Source: Sambucus nigra
Lineage: Eukaryota > Streptophyta > Magnoliopsida > Dipsacales > Adoxaceae
NCBI GenBank assembly: GCA_949130495.1
Contig: OX422221.1
Coordinates: forward strand, 149,567,405-149,631,404
DNA: 64,000 nt
Direction of reading: 5' to 3'
Shown: one piece after another, positions 1 through 13,106 of the stretch
How the letters are laid out: each line of letters begins with the position of its first letter
Position numbering within the stretch: position 1 is the first letter of the stretch
The notes under the pieces: generated by a model
The model's database searches: none
What the model was told of the DNA's origin: nothing
What the model saw: only the letters and a program-made list of their open reading frames with translations
Position numbers and translations under genes: made by a program

Positions 1-333
1 ATCTCTCAGGTAAAGACCTTAACATTTTCTTTACTACTCGATCGTCGGGAATTTTCTCTCCCAAAGATGAATTAACAATATCGGAAAGTCTAGCATAAAA
101 ATCATCAAAAATTTCGTTTTCATGCATTTTGATGGTTTCAAATGGAATGGTGAGGTTTTAGAGTTTAGAAGCCCTAGTAACACTAGTTCCCTCGTGAGTG
201 AGTTGTAATATATCCCAAGCTTCCTTAACGATTTCACATGTCATGATATCATCCGGTGTAATCGCACTAAACAAAGCATTTAATCCTCGGGAATTAAAAT
301 TAAAAAGTTTAAATTCATTATCACTCTATCTAT
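1..333 (-). pseudogene. Copia-1 gag, downstream part (fragment)
   Basis: Read on the minus strand, this encodes part of a Ty1/copia Gag (UBN2/DUF4219-type). It closely parallels the Gag of Copia-2 in this window: short blocks such as RGLNAL, KEAWDILQLTHEGT and DDFYARLSDIVN line up with the Copia-2 blocks RGLSAI-like, KEAWDVLQLTHEGT and DEFYARLSDIVN. Gag forms the particle that packages retrotransposon RNA. The reading frame contains stops (for example just inside the Gypsy-1 junction and near position 160), so it is not functional. The upstream half of the same gag lies at 9338-9560, showing that Gypsy-1 inserted into it. The rest of the element runs off the left edge of the window. The family call is secure; exact codon boundaries are not. 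Confidence 0.85.
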
Positions 334-2310
334 TGTAATACCCCTTGATTTTGGGACATATAATTTAATTAATTTGGGAGAAATAAATATTTAATTTTAT
401 TTCAGAATTATTAAATTGGCAATTGAGGTCAAAATTTGAAGATGTTAGAAAGTATTTTGAATTGTGATTCTAAGTGTGAGGTTGGTTCCGGATGGGTGGA
501 GAAAGTCGAAATGACTGTACTTTTCGAAATATTTTTTAAGTTCGTTTGGCTCGAATTGGAGTAACCAAGTCATTTAAAGGGTGTATTATCTTTTAATGTT
601 GGGTATTTTGGGAGATAAGGCTTAAAAAGCCTAAGGGAGATAAAAATCTCATTATAGAGAAAAAGAAAGCCCTAGAGAGAAAGGAAGAAGAATAAAGGAA
701 GAGAGAAAAGAAGAGAAAGAGAAGAAAAGCTTGAGATTTCGGCTATTGCATGATTTCGAGGACGATTCAGATTCTACAGCTTTGAGGCAAGTGATTAAAC
801 TTGCTAAATAATTCTTGTGCATCATTTATTTCATGATTTGTGGATAAAATTATGGATTTTGGGGAAAATTGTTAAAACCTAGATTTTGGGTTAAATCTTA
901 CATTTGGTGTGTATATGATAAATTTGAGGTTGTAAATTAGTTGGGTTGAGTTATTTGATGTGTATTAATGTTAGTAAGATGTTTGGGTTGAAGAATTGTG
1001 GTTATAAGTATGTATTTTTGAGTTTTGGAAAAGTTGGAATTCATTAAAAATGGAGTTTGGTCGAGGTAACTGGTAAGGCCGGTCGACCGCGGTCTTTATT
1101 TTTAGGCAAAATTGAAAACCGCGGTCGATCGCGGCCAGGGGGCCGGTCGACTGGGCCTCTATTTTTGGTCCAAGTTGAGATTTCAAGTTCATCCCCTTCC
1201 TTTTGGGTTTATATTTATGGACCTTCTTCGTTGTTGTATCATAGAGGGTTAAGTGATTATATCTGGGGATTGATGACCTTAGAAAGGTGCGGAGATGGTT
1301 GGGGTCTCTTTAATAATGGAATTGAGTGTGTAGTACCTTTCTCATTAAGGAAATAAGAGTACAATTAACAGATGATTGGATGTAAATGTTGGAGTCTTAA
1401 TGATTGATTTCGAGAGTGCGAATTTAAGTTATAGTACCTATTTAGTGGGAAATCCTCTTATCGTCGAGATTAATAATTGAGGATTAATGATTGTTGATCG
1501 AGGTGCATACAGATATAGAGAGTGTCCTTAATGTTTGTTGAATTGGGAGATTAATCATACTAATAGAAGTGATTTATGAGCTTCAAGTGAGAGATTGTAT
1601 CATGTATATAAAATGGGAAGGTATGCGAGTTAGCAACGATTAGTATATCGAGAGAAATATACTTATAAATGAAATTACTTCTTTCATATATACGAGCATA
1701 AAGGAGTATGTATAACTATATGGTGAAATTATATATACCTTATGTGATGGTTTTCATTTATATGACGTGAAAGTATATGTATATATAGTGTGAATGATAT
1801 ATGTATATTTATTGTGTGAGCATACCCTCCAGTGCTATCATGGGAAGTTGTGCGATGTAGGTGAGGCCCCTAGATTGAGGAACAGGGTGCGTATAGTTCC
1901 AGGTCATAGTCGTCCATTATTATTTGTGTGATTTTATTTGGGGGTGATAAGTCTTGGGTATTATTGGTTTTCACTTTCTGGTTAGGAACTATGACCGCTT
2001 CCTATACGTTGTGATTTGTTTTATTACCATGGCACTTTGATAATAGTCCGATATATGGTAACCTGGGATAAAGTGAGAATTCCTGGAAGATGATAGCATT
2101 GTGAAGTATTTTGTATATCCATAAGTGATTGAATTTTGGAGATTTATATGTACACTCAGTGTGCCATGTGTACTAAATTGTTAGAATTATATGATTGTGC
2201 TTCGTAACTAGAGTAAAGTTCTAGACCCTAAATGTTTTGGAGCATTATCTTATTTATATGATTAGATATTATTGCTCCCTATATGTATTCGTTGTATTTG
2301 TGGGGTACCA

Positions 2311-2720
2311 AGGGTATAATGGACCTTAAATACCAATATTGTAAAGGAGTAGTGTATTGGGGGGTTCCTTGTTTGGATTTAGCTTTCGAGACGTCCCACG
2401 CACGAAACGCAGTGCAATGTTGAGAGTGGGGATGAGTTTAGTCCTTAGTACTCAGATTTATATGTTATAGTGAAACAAGGTTTTATGAGAAAAAAACGGA
2501 GTAAAATATATTATATAAGTAATTTGGGGTTATATGCGTCGTGCATTGAGGTCATAATGAATCTCGACAATCAACACTGTCAAGGAGTAGTGTGTCGAGG
2601 GGGTTCCTTGTTTGGATTTCGCTTTGCGAGACGTCCCACGCACAAAATGCAATGTAGTGTTAAGAATTGGGAGAAGTTTAGTCCTTAGCATTTACATGCA
2701 AATAACTCATGTATGTCAAT
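2311..2720 (+). repeat. Imperfect tandem duplication inside Gypsy-1 LTR
   Basis: Two diverged blocks follow one another. Each contains CAAGGAGTAGTGT-like, GGTTCCTTGTTTGGATTT and CGAGACGTCCCACGCAC followed by TTAGTCCTTAG; the first is at about 2325-2455 and the second at about 2565-2690. The same pair is present in the other LTR (8041-8410). A third related block lies outside the LTRs at about 5590-5700, just upstream of the polypurine tract. Confidence 0.75.
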
Positions 2721-2756
2721 AACTAGAATCCGATAAATTATAATAAGAGAATATGC

Positions 2757-2860
<104 letters not shown>

Positions 2861-3706
2861 TTAGATGTTAAGTAAGTTTAGACGCATATGGGGGTTATGG
2901 TAGAATCGGAGGTCGGTGATTTTTTTTTGGATGATGAAGGTTTACGCGAGTGTGGATTTGGGAGTAGGTAAGATTGGATTGCCCCTATTTAGTGTTGGGC
3001 AGTTATTTGAGGACCATATGCATATGTTTAGGTGTGCGCTCTAGTTGAGAGGTGAGTTTGATTTTCTAGACAGTGCGACTCCACTATAATCATGTTATAA
3101 TGTATTTATAATTATTATGCATCTTAATGCACTTGCTAAAATGTTTTCACATCTCGGGCTCTAACCCATTTATATTTCTCTCTTGCTGTATATTGTATTA
3201 TTTTAGGTGTTCCTCCTCAAGGATGCCATTGATGTTATCTATCCAGTGTATTCGTGGAGTTGTGGTAGTAGCGGACTGTCACGAAATTTTATTATAGTCG
3301 TTTCCTATATTTTGTATATCTGGATTAGGATTCACTTTGTAATAGGGTTTACACCCTAGAGTTTTAGTTGTATCACTTTTATATTTCTTTTTAGTTGATG
3401 TATTATCTGTGACCCGACAGCATATTCGGGCATTTCCTTTTGTGTATTTCTGGTATTGTATAGAACTATTCTCTTTTATTTTAGCATGTGTGTGGTCATC
3501 GTGTTGTTCATTAGTTATTATATTGTAAGTTGGTTATTGCATTATATCTTTTAAATTTTTTTGGCACCCTCTTTTTATAGTATTGGGTAGTTATCTATGC
3601 TTTTCTTGTGCCGTCAGTTGATGCTGAGAATGATCCACTTGAGATTCCTGATTTATTTTAGTATTGGGCTGGCCAACCGTTATTATTTTAAGCGAGGTGT
3701 CACAGG

Positions 3707-3718
3707 TGGTATCATAGC
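3707..3718 (+). other. Gypsy-1 primer-binding site (tRNA-Met type)
   Basis: TGGTATCATAGC lies two bases after the LTR end. The usual plant initiator-Met site is TGGTATCAGAGC, so there is one mismatch. It would prime minus-strand DNA synthesis. Confidence 0.85.
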
Positions 3719-3884
3719 ATCAGGTTCTAGTGTCTTTAGGATCTGTGTAAGACTTCTACGTTCTTTTGTAAGCATTCTTGATGCAGAGCCCTATTATTAG
3801 GACTGTTGTGTTCACGCGTCCCTATTTTCTTCTGCGATGTATAATCTTTGTAACGGCATTCTGATACAGTTGTTCTTTTTTCAG

Positions 3885-4925
3885 ATGCCACCTAAGAGAT
3901 GTCGTCCATGCAGGGTAAATAGATGGGCTGAGAATATGGAACCCCAAATGCCTCAAGGGACTATAACCACAGCTGAAGTTACCAATATTGTGGAACAAGC
4001 AGTAACTGCTGCCATTTCTGCGATGGCACATCAACCTGTAGCTCAAGTAACCCAAGCCCACCCAGGGCTATCTACGTGGGAAAGAGTACAAGAAGATTTT
4101 AGGAAGTGACATCCTCCAGAGTTTTTAGGGGGAGCTGATGTGATGGTTGCAAGTCGTTGGAAGAAGCGTATGCAAAGGCACCTTCGAATGGTTGAATGTA
4201 GTGAGGTGCAGAAGAAATTTCTCGCCACCTTTAAGTTAATGGGAGAAGCTCTCCATTGGTGGGAGTCAATCACCACATTGGAGGAGAGAGATGAAATGCC
4301 CATAGCAGATTTTTGGGAACTCTTTGACCGAAAGTATTTTCCTTCTGCGAAATAGAAGGAAATGAGGAGGAAGTTATTGGAGGTATTTTAAGGTGATCGA
4401 ACGGTGGCCGAGTATGAGGAAGAATTTACTCGATTGGAGAATTTAGTACCCGATGAGGTAAATACAGAGGAGAAGTGAATAGAAAAGTTCGTGGGAGGTT
4501 TAGAATGGCAAACTCGGCAGCATTTGTTAGGGAACCCAGCGTTACTGACTTTTGCTGAGGTAGTGAATGTGATGTTATTACAGTGTCCGGACTATCGTCT
4601 TCCTTCGAAAGGGGGTAAGAACTTTATAAATGCGGGTTCATTAAGTACGTCTGGAAAAGAAAATACCAGTAAAGAAAAATGGTATAAACAGGATTATCAA
4701 GGGTCGCAACAACATTATGTTCCTTGGGATGGGCAGGGAGGATTTGTTGGTAGATGTTTCTTTTGTAAAGAAATAGGTCATAGGAAGAGAGATTGTCCCG
4801 AAAGAGGTAGAGGGAAACTTTTTGAGGAAGTTTTGGATGTGAAACCCTTACAGAAGGTCCAAGGCCATTTTAGGCCAGAGGACTTTGAGTGGGAACCCAT
4901 CGATGAAGAGATGCAGTCAGACTAG
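3885..4925 (+). pseudogene. Gypsy-1 gag (retrotransposon capsid), multiple stops
   Basis: One reading frame runs from an ATG (MPPKRCRPC...) to a natural-looking end after MQSD. It encodes a Retrotrans_gag-type Gag: an N-terminal tail, a capsid core including HLRMVECSEVQKKFLATFKL and ALHWWES, a QGDRTVAEYEEEF-like helix, and one CCHC zinc knuckle (CFFCKEIGHRKRDC, about 4756-4798). Four in-frame stops interrupt it near 4107, 4353, 4388 and 4476. All keep the frame, and all could come from C-to-T or G-to-A changes. No protease or polymerase follows. Capsid and RNA binding are the family's known roles; this copy cannot make a full protein. Confidence 0.88.
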
Positions 4926-5509
4926 AGAGGTACAATGTAAATTATTTTCCTTTGCGATTAGGATTATGCTTTGAGGGGCATTGGGAGTGTCGTATATAAG
5001 ATTTTGTTGAGTGGTTAGTTGTTATAAACTTATTATGTTTGGAATGACCCAGAAGGGAGGATTGAGCAAGTGAGGCTCTTAGATGATATCTTTTGGGATA
5101 ATAGATTGCCTTGTGATGTGCTAGTAGAGAATTACGACTTTGTTTTGATAGTAGGAATCGTTGAAATGCGTTGGGTAGTAACTGTAAGGCTATCGTTTTA
5201 TAGTCGTGCTAGACTTATGTACTTGTAATGTTCAAGTTATGGAAGAGCCTAGTGTATGGAAATGTTTTGTTGTAAGGTAAAGGATTCTGGTTACTGAAGA
5301 GATTCAGGGTTTAGTGAGTTAGTGTTTGAGCCTGGGATTTTAGCTCCTGGTTATGATAGTTTTGAGAACTAAATGTTGATAAGAGTATTGTATTTGTTGG
5401 CGCCTTGTGTCTTGGACATAAGGTATTTGATTTGATTGTCGAAAGACATAAACTGTTTTAAAAATAAAATTTGTTTTATAGGCCTTCGGGCAACATCAAA
5501 ATGATTTCA

Positions 5510-5545
<36 letters not shown>

Positions 5546-5987
5546 TTCTTTTAAACTTTAGTCCCGATCTAACTGATCTCAATCCCCGACAGAGCTACAT
5601 AGTAGTGTATTGGGAGGGTTCCTTATTTGGATTTCGCTTGCGAGACCTCCCCCGCATGAAAGTAGCGAATTTCAGGAATTGAGAGGAGTTAAATCCTTGG
5701 ACCTTTCAAAAAATTTATATAATTAGTATGTTAATGTGGATTAATTTGTTTAGAGTTATTGTACGATTTGAGCCTAAGTGAAGCCGAGTTATGTTTATAC
5801 AAGTCGAGCTCAAGTACAGGGTGTATGGGCGCCCTGATTGACAAATTTGGTTTCATAAAAAAATTGAAAATGTTTCATAGTGAGAAGTGGGAGGAAGAGG
5901 TATAGTGATTTTGAGGGTAGTGATCGTAGGAGTTTGTTGAGATTTGGAGTACTAGTCTTAGCTTAATTTCGAGGGCGAAATTCTTGT
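4926..5987 (+). other. Gypsy-1 non-coding interior 3' of gag
   Basis: About 1.06 kb without a readable protein domain in any frame. It holds a (TA)n run at 5519-5545 and, at about 5590-5700, a third diverged copy of the block that is duplicated inside the LTRs. The absence of pol here makes the element non-autonomous. Confidence 0.7.
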
Positions 5988-6000
5988 AAGGGGGGAAGTC
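5988..6000 (+). other. Gypsy-1 polypurine tract
   Basis: AAGGGGGGAAG, preceded by the GAGGGCGAAATTCTTGT context common in plant gypsy elements, sits directly before the 3' LTR. It would prime plus-strand synthesis. Confidence 0.8.
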
Positions 6001-9000
6001 TATAATACCCCGTGATTTTGGGAATGATAATTTAATTAATTTTGGAGAAACAAATATTTAATTTTATTGGAGAATTATTAAATTGGCAATTGAGGTCAAA
6101 ATTTAAATATGTTAGAAAGTGTTTTGAATGGTGATTATGAGTGTGCGGTTGATTCCGGATGGGTCGAGAAAATCGAAATGATTGTACTTGGGTCTTATTT
6201 GGGTTCCGAAATATTTTTTAAGTTCGTTTGGCTCTAATTGGAGTAACCAATTCATTTAAAGTGTGTATTATCATTTAATGATGGGTATTTTGGGAGATAA
6301 GGCTTAAAAAGCCTACGGGAGATAAAAATCTCATTAGAGAGAAAGAGAAAGCCCTAGAGAGAAAGAGAGAAGAAGAAAGAAAGAGAGAAAAGAAGAGAAA
6401 GAGAAAAAAAGCTTGGGGATTCCGGCTATTGCGTGATTTCGAGGAAGATTCAAACTCTATAACTTTGAGGCAAGTGATTAAACTTGCTAAATAATTCTTG
6501 TGCATCATTTATTTCATGATTTGTGAATAAAATTATAGATTTTGGGGAAAATTGTTAAAACCTAGATTCTGGGTTAAAATCTTATATTTGGTGTGTATAT
6601 GATGAATTTGAGGTTGTAAATTAGTTGGGTTGAGTTATTTGATGTGTATTAATGTTATTAAGATGTTTGGGTTGAAGAATTGTGGTTGGAAGTAGGTATT
6701 TTGGAGTTTTTGGAAAGTTGGAATTCATCAAAAATCGAGTTTGGACGAGGTAACTGGTAAGGTCGGTCGACCGCGGCCAGGGGGCCAGTCGATCACGCCT
6801 CAAGGGAAAAGCCCACTGTCTTCGTTTTTAGGCAAAATTAAAAACCACTGTCGACTGCGCCGAGGGGACCGGTCGACCGGGCCTCTATTTTTGGTCCAAG
6901 TTGAGATTTTAAGTTCACCCCATTCCTTTTGGGTTTATATTTATGGACCTTCTTCGTTGTTGTATCATAGAGGGTTAAGTGATTATAATCGGGGATTGAT
7001 GACTTTAGAAAGGTGTTGAGATGGTTGGGGTCTATTTAATAATGGAATTGAGTGTGTAGTGCCTTTCTCATTAAGGAAATGAGAACATAATTAATAGATG
7101 ATTGGATGTAAATATTGGGTTCTTATTGATTGATTTCGAGAGAGTACGAATTTAAGTTATCGTACCTATTTAGTGGGAAATACTCTTAGCGTCGAGATTA
7201 ATAATTGAGGATTAATGACTGTTGATCGAGGTGCATACGGATATAGAGAGTGTCCTTAATGTTTGTTGAATTGGGAGAATAATCATACTAATAGAAGTGA
7301 TGTATGAGCTTTAGGTGAGAGATCGTATCGTGTATATAAAATGGGAAGGTATGCGAGTTAGCAATGGTTAGTATATCGAGAGAAATATACTTATAAATGA
7401 AATTACTTCTTTCATACATACGAGAGTAAAAGAGTATGTATATCTATATGGAGAAATTATATATACCTTGTGTGATGGTTTGCATTTATATGATGTGATA
7501 GTATATGTATATCTAGTGTGAATGATATATGTATATTTATTGTATGAGCATACCTTCGAGTGCTATCATGGGAAGTTGCGCAATGTGGGTGAGGCCCCTG
7601 GCTTTAGGAGCAGGGTGCGTATAGTCCCCAAGTCATAGTCGTCCATTATTATTTGTGTGATTTTGTTTGGGGGGTGAGAAGTCTTGGGTATGATTCATTC
7701 TCACTTTCTGGTTAGGAACTATGACTGCTTCCTATACGTTGTGATTTGTTTTATTACCATGGCGGTGTGATAATAGTCTGATATATGGTAACCTGGGATA
7801 AATTGAGTAATTCCTGGAAGATAATAGTATTGTGAAGTATTTTGTATATCCATAAGTGATTGGATTTTGGAGATTTATATGTACACTAAGTGTGTCATGT
7901 GTACTAAATGTTGGAATTATATGATTGTGCCTCGTAACTAGAGTAAAGTTATAGACCCTAAACATTTTGGAGCATTATCTTATTTATGTGATTAGAGATT
8001 ATTGCTCGCTATATGTATTTGTAGTATTTGTGGGGTACCGAGGGCATAATGGACCTCAACGACCAACGTTGTCAAGGAGTAGTGTATCAGGGAGATCCTT
8101 GTTTGGATTTCGCTTGCGAGACGTCGCAAGCACGAAACGCAGTGCAATGTTAGGAGTGGGGATAAGTTTAGTCCTTACTACTCAGATTTATATGTTATAG
8201 TGAAAGAAGGTTTGATGAGAAAGAAAATTGGAGTAAAATATATTATATAAGTAATTTGGGGTTATATGCGTCGTGCATTGAGGGCATAATGAATCTCGAC
8301 AATCAACACTGTCAAGGAGTAGTGTATCGGGGGGTTCCTTGTTTGGATTTCTCTTTGTGAGACATCCCAGGCACGAAACGCAGTGCAGTGTTGAGAATTG
8401 GGAGAAGGTTAGTCCTTAACATTTAGATGCTAATAACTCGTGTATGTCAATAACTAGAATCCGATAAATTCTAGAGAGAGAATAGGTATATATATATATA
8501 TATAGTAAGTTTAGACGCATATGGGGGTTATGGTAGAATCGGAGGTCGGTGGTTATGTTTTGGATGATGAAGGTTTACGCGAGTGTGGATTTGGGTGTAG
8601 GTTAGATAAGACTTCCCCTATTTAGTGTTGGGAGGTTATTTGAGGACCATATGCATACGTTTAGGTGCGCTCTCTAGTTTAGAGGTTTCTTGGATTTCTG
8701 GAGAGTGCGACTCCACTATAATTATGTTATAATGCATTTATAATTATTATACATTTTAATGCACTTGCTAAAATGTTTTCACACCTAGGGCTCTGACCTG
8801 TTTATGTTTTTCTCTTGCTATATATTGAATTACTTTAGGTGTTCCTCCGCAAGGACGCCATTGATGTTATCTATCATGTGTATTCGTGGAGCTGTGGCAG
8901 TAGCGGACTGTCGTGGGATTTTGTTATAGCCGTTTCCTATCTTTTGTATATCTAGATTAGGATTCAGTTTGTATATCGGGTTTACACACTAGAGTTTTCG

Positions 9001-9337
9001 TTGTATCACTTTTATATTTCTTTTCAGTTGATGTATTGTCTGTTACCCGACAGCATATTCCGGTATTTCCTTTTGTGTATTTCTGGTATTGTATAGAACT
9101 ATTCTCTTTTATTTTAGCATGTGTGTGGTCATCATATTGTCCGTTAGTTATTATATTGTAGGTTGGTTATTGCATTATACGTTTTAAATTTTTTTGGCAC
9201 CCTCTTTTTATAGCATTGGGTAGTTAGCTATGTTTTTCTTATATCATTAGTTGATGCTTAGAATGATCCACTTGAGATTCCTGATTCATTTTAGTATAGG
9301 ATTGGCCACCCGTTATTATTTTAAGCGGGTTATCACA
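6001..9337 (+). repeat. Gypsy-1 3' LTR
   Basis: Partner of 334-3704. It starts TATAATACCCC, so the canonical TG has become TA, and ends TTATCACA. Around 6760-6890 it carries an extra segment relative to the 5' LTR within the cluster of GGTCGACCG-type motifs. The TA/TG microsatellite is short here. The many substitutions between the two LTRs point to an insertion older than Copia-2. Confidence 0.9.
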
Positions 9338-9585
9338 TATATCTACAGGGTTGGGGACACGCACATTTTCTATCAAACATGTGGGTGGGGACCACCCGTT
9401 AACAACTGACGTACAAACCCTTTCATCGATAGATTTTAGTGCCGATTTCATACGCGCTTTCCAATACGTGTAGTTGGAACCATTGAAAACAGGAAATTTT
9501 GAAAATGGAGAAAATTCCTTTTTTAACCAAAACTATTTAAAAGGACCTTAATGCAATAAATTAGCGTTTTGTCTCAGATACCACT
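9338..9585 (-). pseudogene. Copia-1 gag N-terminal part and primer site
   Basis: On the minus strand this reads PVFNGSNYTYWKARMKSALK, then SIDERV and GWSPPT, the start of a copia Gag that parallels Copia-2 (MPVFDGTNYAYWKARMRSSLKAIDERV). No ATG is visible ahead of this block in the matching frame, so the start is lost or changed. A Met-tRNA primer site on the minus strand (plus positions 9571-9583, GTCTCAGATACCA, one mismatch at the G/T position) separates it from the LTR. The downstream half is at 1-333. Confidence 0.85.
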
Positions 9586-10343
9586 TGTTGCAAACATAGA
9601 CCCCCAATTTTAACTTGAATTTCCTAAAAGTGCGGAATATGATGGTTCAATATAAAACACACAACCAACAAATTTTAATTTCTTTCAAATTAAAATTAAA
9701 CTAAACTCAAAGTGATATCAAAATAGTCGACTAACAAATTTTTGACTTAAACTAATTAACTCAATTAAAGTCCTGAAATTAGCCTACACAAATTACATCA
9801 TTTTTCCAAAATAGGCCAAACCAAATTTTACCAAATTAAATTATCTTTGAATTCAATTCATATAAATTTCGACCAAACTAAAATTAAGCACCAAATTAAA
9901 AAATAGTGTGAATTAAACCATATTTTATCTTTTAATCCTAAGAATGCGTTCTAGGTGATTTGCTACATAAAATAAATTCACAACACACTACGCCGTGATG
10001 TACGAGGAAAACCCAAATGGGAAAAACCTCATACGACCCTAGCCTTAAGTCCACTAAGTATGGAATTTTAACAAGTACAAGATAAATGACTTACTCAACT
10101 CGACTTGACTCCTTCAAGCCCCTGACGCACCTTCTTGTACTAACCTCCGCTTACTCGACAATCCCACAACTCCACGGGAACCTTGGAATCTACCAATGAG
10201 GTCTTTGGACAATCGTCAACTCACGCCCGAAGCCTTTCTCCAAGTGGGAACACCGCATCAAAATTTTCTCCTTTTGGGGATAGAGAAGAACCCAAACAAC
10301 TCTTTTATGGGATGGGAATTAACCCAGTGCCAAATGCTCCAAG

Positions 10344-10345
<2 letters not shown>

Positions 10346-10377
<32 letters not shown>

Positions 10378-10396
10378 AGAGAGAGAGAGAGAGAGA
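10346..10396. repeat. (TA)n(GA)n microsatellite at left end of MITE-1
   Basis: About 14 TA units pass into about 11 GA units and abut the left arm of the foldback element. Confidence 0.95.
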
Positions 10397-10897
<501 letters not shown>

Positions 10898-11641
10898 TGT
10901 ATGTGTGTCTATGTGTGATACTTGGAATAAACAAATCAAAACTATGGGTGTATAAACATGTGTTTGAATAAAATTTTCTATTGAAATTTATCACGTGAAA
11001 CTATAGACATTTTGTTGGAAGGATTTGATCTCCCAAGCTCTCAAAGTGTGTTCCAAAGTCTTCTGAAAAATATGTCCCAAAAATGGTTAAAAACTATCAA
11101 AAAGTAGTGGGACAAAATAGTGGAAAAATACCAAAAACTGTTCCCACCTGAAATCTCATTCGAACGACTTTTTCGTTCAAACAAGTACTTCATTCGAACG
11201 ACCTTTATAACGAAAAGAAAGTTTTTAAAAGGGAAACTCGTTGGCAAAACTCGTTCGAACGACATTCACGTTCGAATGAAAATTTTGAACGAAATGTCAG
11301 AATGTGCATTTTTCATTATAAGCCCAAAAAAAAATCTTTTTGAAATTTATTTAAATAAAAATTACACCCATTACAAATTATTCCAAGTCTCTATAAATAT
11401 ATATATAGCATTCGTACCTTATTGGAGACTTGAAATATGATGAATTGTTGAGGACGCAAAACGAGAAACTTGAAACTCGGCAAGGATGATGTCTTCACGT
11501 TGAACTAGGCCAAAATGTCTTCAACTCAAACTTTTCATAGGCTTGAAGTATACACACGAACACTATCCTATGAGTCAAATATTTTTGTCCAGAATTGAGC
11601 CAAAACTACAAAGGACTCAATTGAAAATTTGTCTCCTTACA

Positions 11642-12257
11642 CCAAGATGTCTAAAATACTATTTATGTCCTTATTGATACTTGGAATTTTTTATTTTAGT
11701 TTCTAATATTACAAAATTGGAAAAAATAGTATGATACACCGAGTGAACCATACATTCTTTGTTTGATGTTTTGGTCTATAAAAATATAATTTATTTAAAA
11801 AATACTCTTACCATTTAATTCACTTGCACTTTCCATCTTAACTTAGGCGTTCATTTTTATTTGAACCTACGTTCTTTTAGAGATAGTTTAACCTATCCAT
11901 TTGGACTTTAAAATTTGAATGCCAAAACTTAATGTTCTTCATGTATTTTTAAATACTAATTAAAAAATTTATCCCATAATTGTAGTTCTAATAACGATTT
12001 ACAGTTTTAATTATTATATTAAACTACTTCAATGATTGAAAATAAACTTTTTTTGTATAGTGTTCATAAAACTGAATGGAAATTTAGTTATAATGTATTC
12101 TCAAAATTAAAAATACCAGTTGCACTTTTTTAATGTAATACATATGAATTTTGATATCAATTAAAAATTCAAAACTCTTTCATTCATAGAATATATTGGG
12201 TGAAACATATTATAATGCAGTTTACATAATTTCGACCACGAATCTGCCTGCCTGCTA
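11642..12257. other. Unassigned AT-rich spacer
   Basis: About 600 bp between the Copia-1 LTR and the recognisable part of the Gypsy-2 LTR. I see no ORF, terminal repeat or similarity to the matching part of the other Gypsy-2 LTR. It may be flanking host DNA or another eroded element. Confidence 0.5.
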
Positions 12258-12986
12258 GTTTCCATTAATCCTCAATTATAATTTAATATCCATATATTTC
12301 ACTAGTTATTATCCACTTCCATTAATAATTATAATCCTCCATCATAATCTATTAATTTAAAATATCAACTTTCACAAATTAATTAAATATTTTTCACCAT
12401 TAATGTTTAAGCCGTGTATGGTTCTTCACATTAATATACACAATATTCACGTCATAATATACATATATATGACGTGCTATATACGTATACCCGTCAGCCC
12501 TCCGAGCTAACCCTCTCTTAAGTGCGGCTGTCAAGTGTACTATTCTTCAGGAGAATACTTCCACAATCTTGAAAAACTCCGGGATGGAATCACTTATTGT
12601 ACACGAAAATAAAACTTATTGGAGGCAATCATAGTCCTGAGCCAGTGAGCATAACCATACCAACATTACCCCACTCAACTTTAACCTTATCAAGCATGCA
12701 TGATGCTATGATCTGAGGTCGATACTTAGCCTACTTTCACTCGCCGGGGAGTACACCCACATCACGCAACCTCCACTAATAGTACCCCTGGACTGGTATG
12801 TTTAATCAATTATATCATTCACACCGATATAATAATTCATATATACTGTCTCTATAAACGTATATATTTTCTCAAAAATCCATTTAATCGTGCCTATCAC
12901 TCATGGCACAATAAATCATTTCACAATATTGTTTATTCATGAAATTTCAGGGAGTCGTGCCTATCACTTGTGGCACATATAAATAA

Positions 12987-13106
12987 TTTTCACAATATTG
13001 TTCATAACCATAATTAATTAATTATTCACTAAATTAATTAATTAAATTCTCACAATATTTTTCATAACTAGAATTAATTAATTACTCACTAAATTAATTA
13101 ATTAAA
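12987..13106. repeat. 60-bp tandem duplication in Gypsy-2 LTR
   Basis: Two adjacent 60-bp units (12987-13046 and 13047-13106), each with CACAATATT, CATAAC and two ATTAATTAATTA blocks. A shorter duplicated phrase, CGTGCCTATCACT followed by GTGGCACA, lies just to the left at about 12891 and 12957. Confidence 0.85.

Noticed and set aside
1057..1356. 99-codon frame in the Gypsy-1 LTR, similar to 6741-7019
   Set aside because: The two LTR copies disagree by an indel within the frame, so there is no sign of selection on the protein.
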